From NCBI GenBank assembly GCA_007131525.1, contig SLQK01000099.1:1-6380 (forward strand): DNA of 6,380 nucleotides. Reading direction: 5' to 3'. Numbering within the stretch: the first letter of the stretch is position 1; each line of letters begins with the position of its first letter. This DNA comes from Nitriliruptoraceae bacterium. GTDB taxonomy: Bacteria; Actinomycetota; Nitriliruptoria; Nitriliruptorales; Nitriliruptoraceae. Below the pieces are notes generated by a model. The model was not told the origin of the DNA. It worked only from the letters and a program-made list of their open reading frames with translations, and made no database searches. Positions 6,317-6,380 of this stretch are shown piece after piece. The translations under genes and the position numbers were made by a program.

Positions 6317-6380
6317 ATGGCGGAGGACCCGGTGGACCAGGACGACCTCGTCACCTTCACGATCGACGGTCAGGAGATCA
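6317..6380 (+). CDS. nuoG: NADH-quinone oxidoreductase subunit G (NuoG), 3'-truncated
   Basis: Only the first 21 codons are visible: an ATG two bases after the nuoF stop, a short acidic lead (MAEDPVDQDD), then LVTFTIDGQEI. That is the usual opening beta strand of the [2Fe-2S] ferredoxin-like domain of NuoG, the large subunit that carries electrons from NuoF towards NuoB through several Fe-S clusters. Its position after nuoF fits the standard nuo order. The ribosome binding site is weak (GGGCAGG at 6303-6309), so translation may depend on coupling to nuoF. No cluster ligands are visible, so identity rests on the N-terminal strand and on gene order. Confidence 0.85.
   Translation, partial: MAEDPVDQDDLVTFTIDGQEI

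Noticed and set aside
1..6380. tRNA or rRNA genes, CRISPR arrays, insertion sequences, attachment sites or a hidden novel system
   Set aside because: Reading both strands, I found no direct repeats with spacers, no transposase-like frame, no terminal inverted repeats and no structured RNA gene. The window is almost fully occupied by recognised core respiratory genes.

Overview
The window comes from a very GC-rich bacterial chromosome. Gene content, GTG starts, strong purine-rich ribosome binding sites and protein signatures all point to Actinomycetota; I cannot place it lower from this sequence. Every supported gene is on the + strand. The window holds the 3' part of a geranylgeranyl-reductase-family flavoprotein gene, followed by the first seven genes of a standard nuo operon (nuoA, B, C, D, E, F and the first codons of nuoG) for proton-pumping NADH:quinone oxidoreductase (respiratory complex I, NDH-1).

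Layout: 1-893 is the reductase, cut by the left edge. 894-1104 is a 211-base leader with no convincing gene; it holds a possible promoter, short inverted repeats and the nuoA ribosome binding site. nuoA (1105-1464), nuoB (1455-1943), nuoC (1940-2575) and nuoD (2575-3885) overlap end to start by 10, 4 and 1 bases, so they are probably translationally coupled. A 76-base spacer with a small hairpin separates nuoD from nuoE (3962-4939). nuoF (4941-6314) starts one base after the nuoE stop, and nuoG (6317-) starts two bases after the nuoF stop and runs off the right edge.

How they work together: NuoE, NuoF and NuoG form the NADH-oxidising module (FMN and Fe-S clusters). NuoB, NuoC and NuoD form the connecting module that carries cluster N2 and the quinone site. 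NuoA is the first of the membrane subunits; the others should lie beyond the right edge. All expected cofactor ligands in the complete subunits are present, so the complex looks functional. The upstream reductase belongs to the family that saturates isoprenoid chains, including the menaquinone tail in mycobacteria. A link between tail saturation and the menaquinone-using complex I is plausible but inferred.

I see no previously undescribed system here. The points most worth a second look are the long, strongly acidic C-terminal extension of NuoE, the reductase-nuo linkage, and the hairpin in the only real spacer inside the operon.
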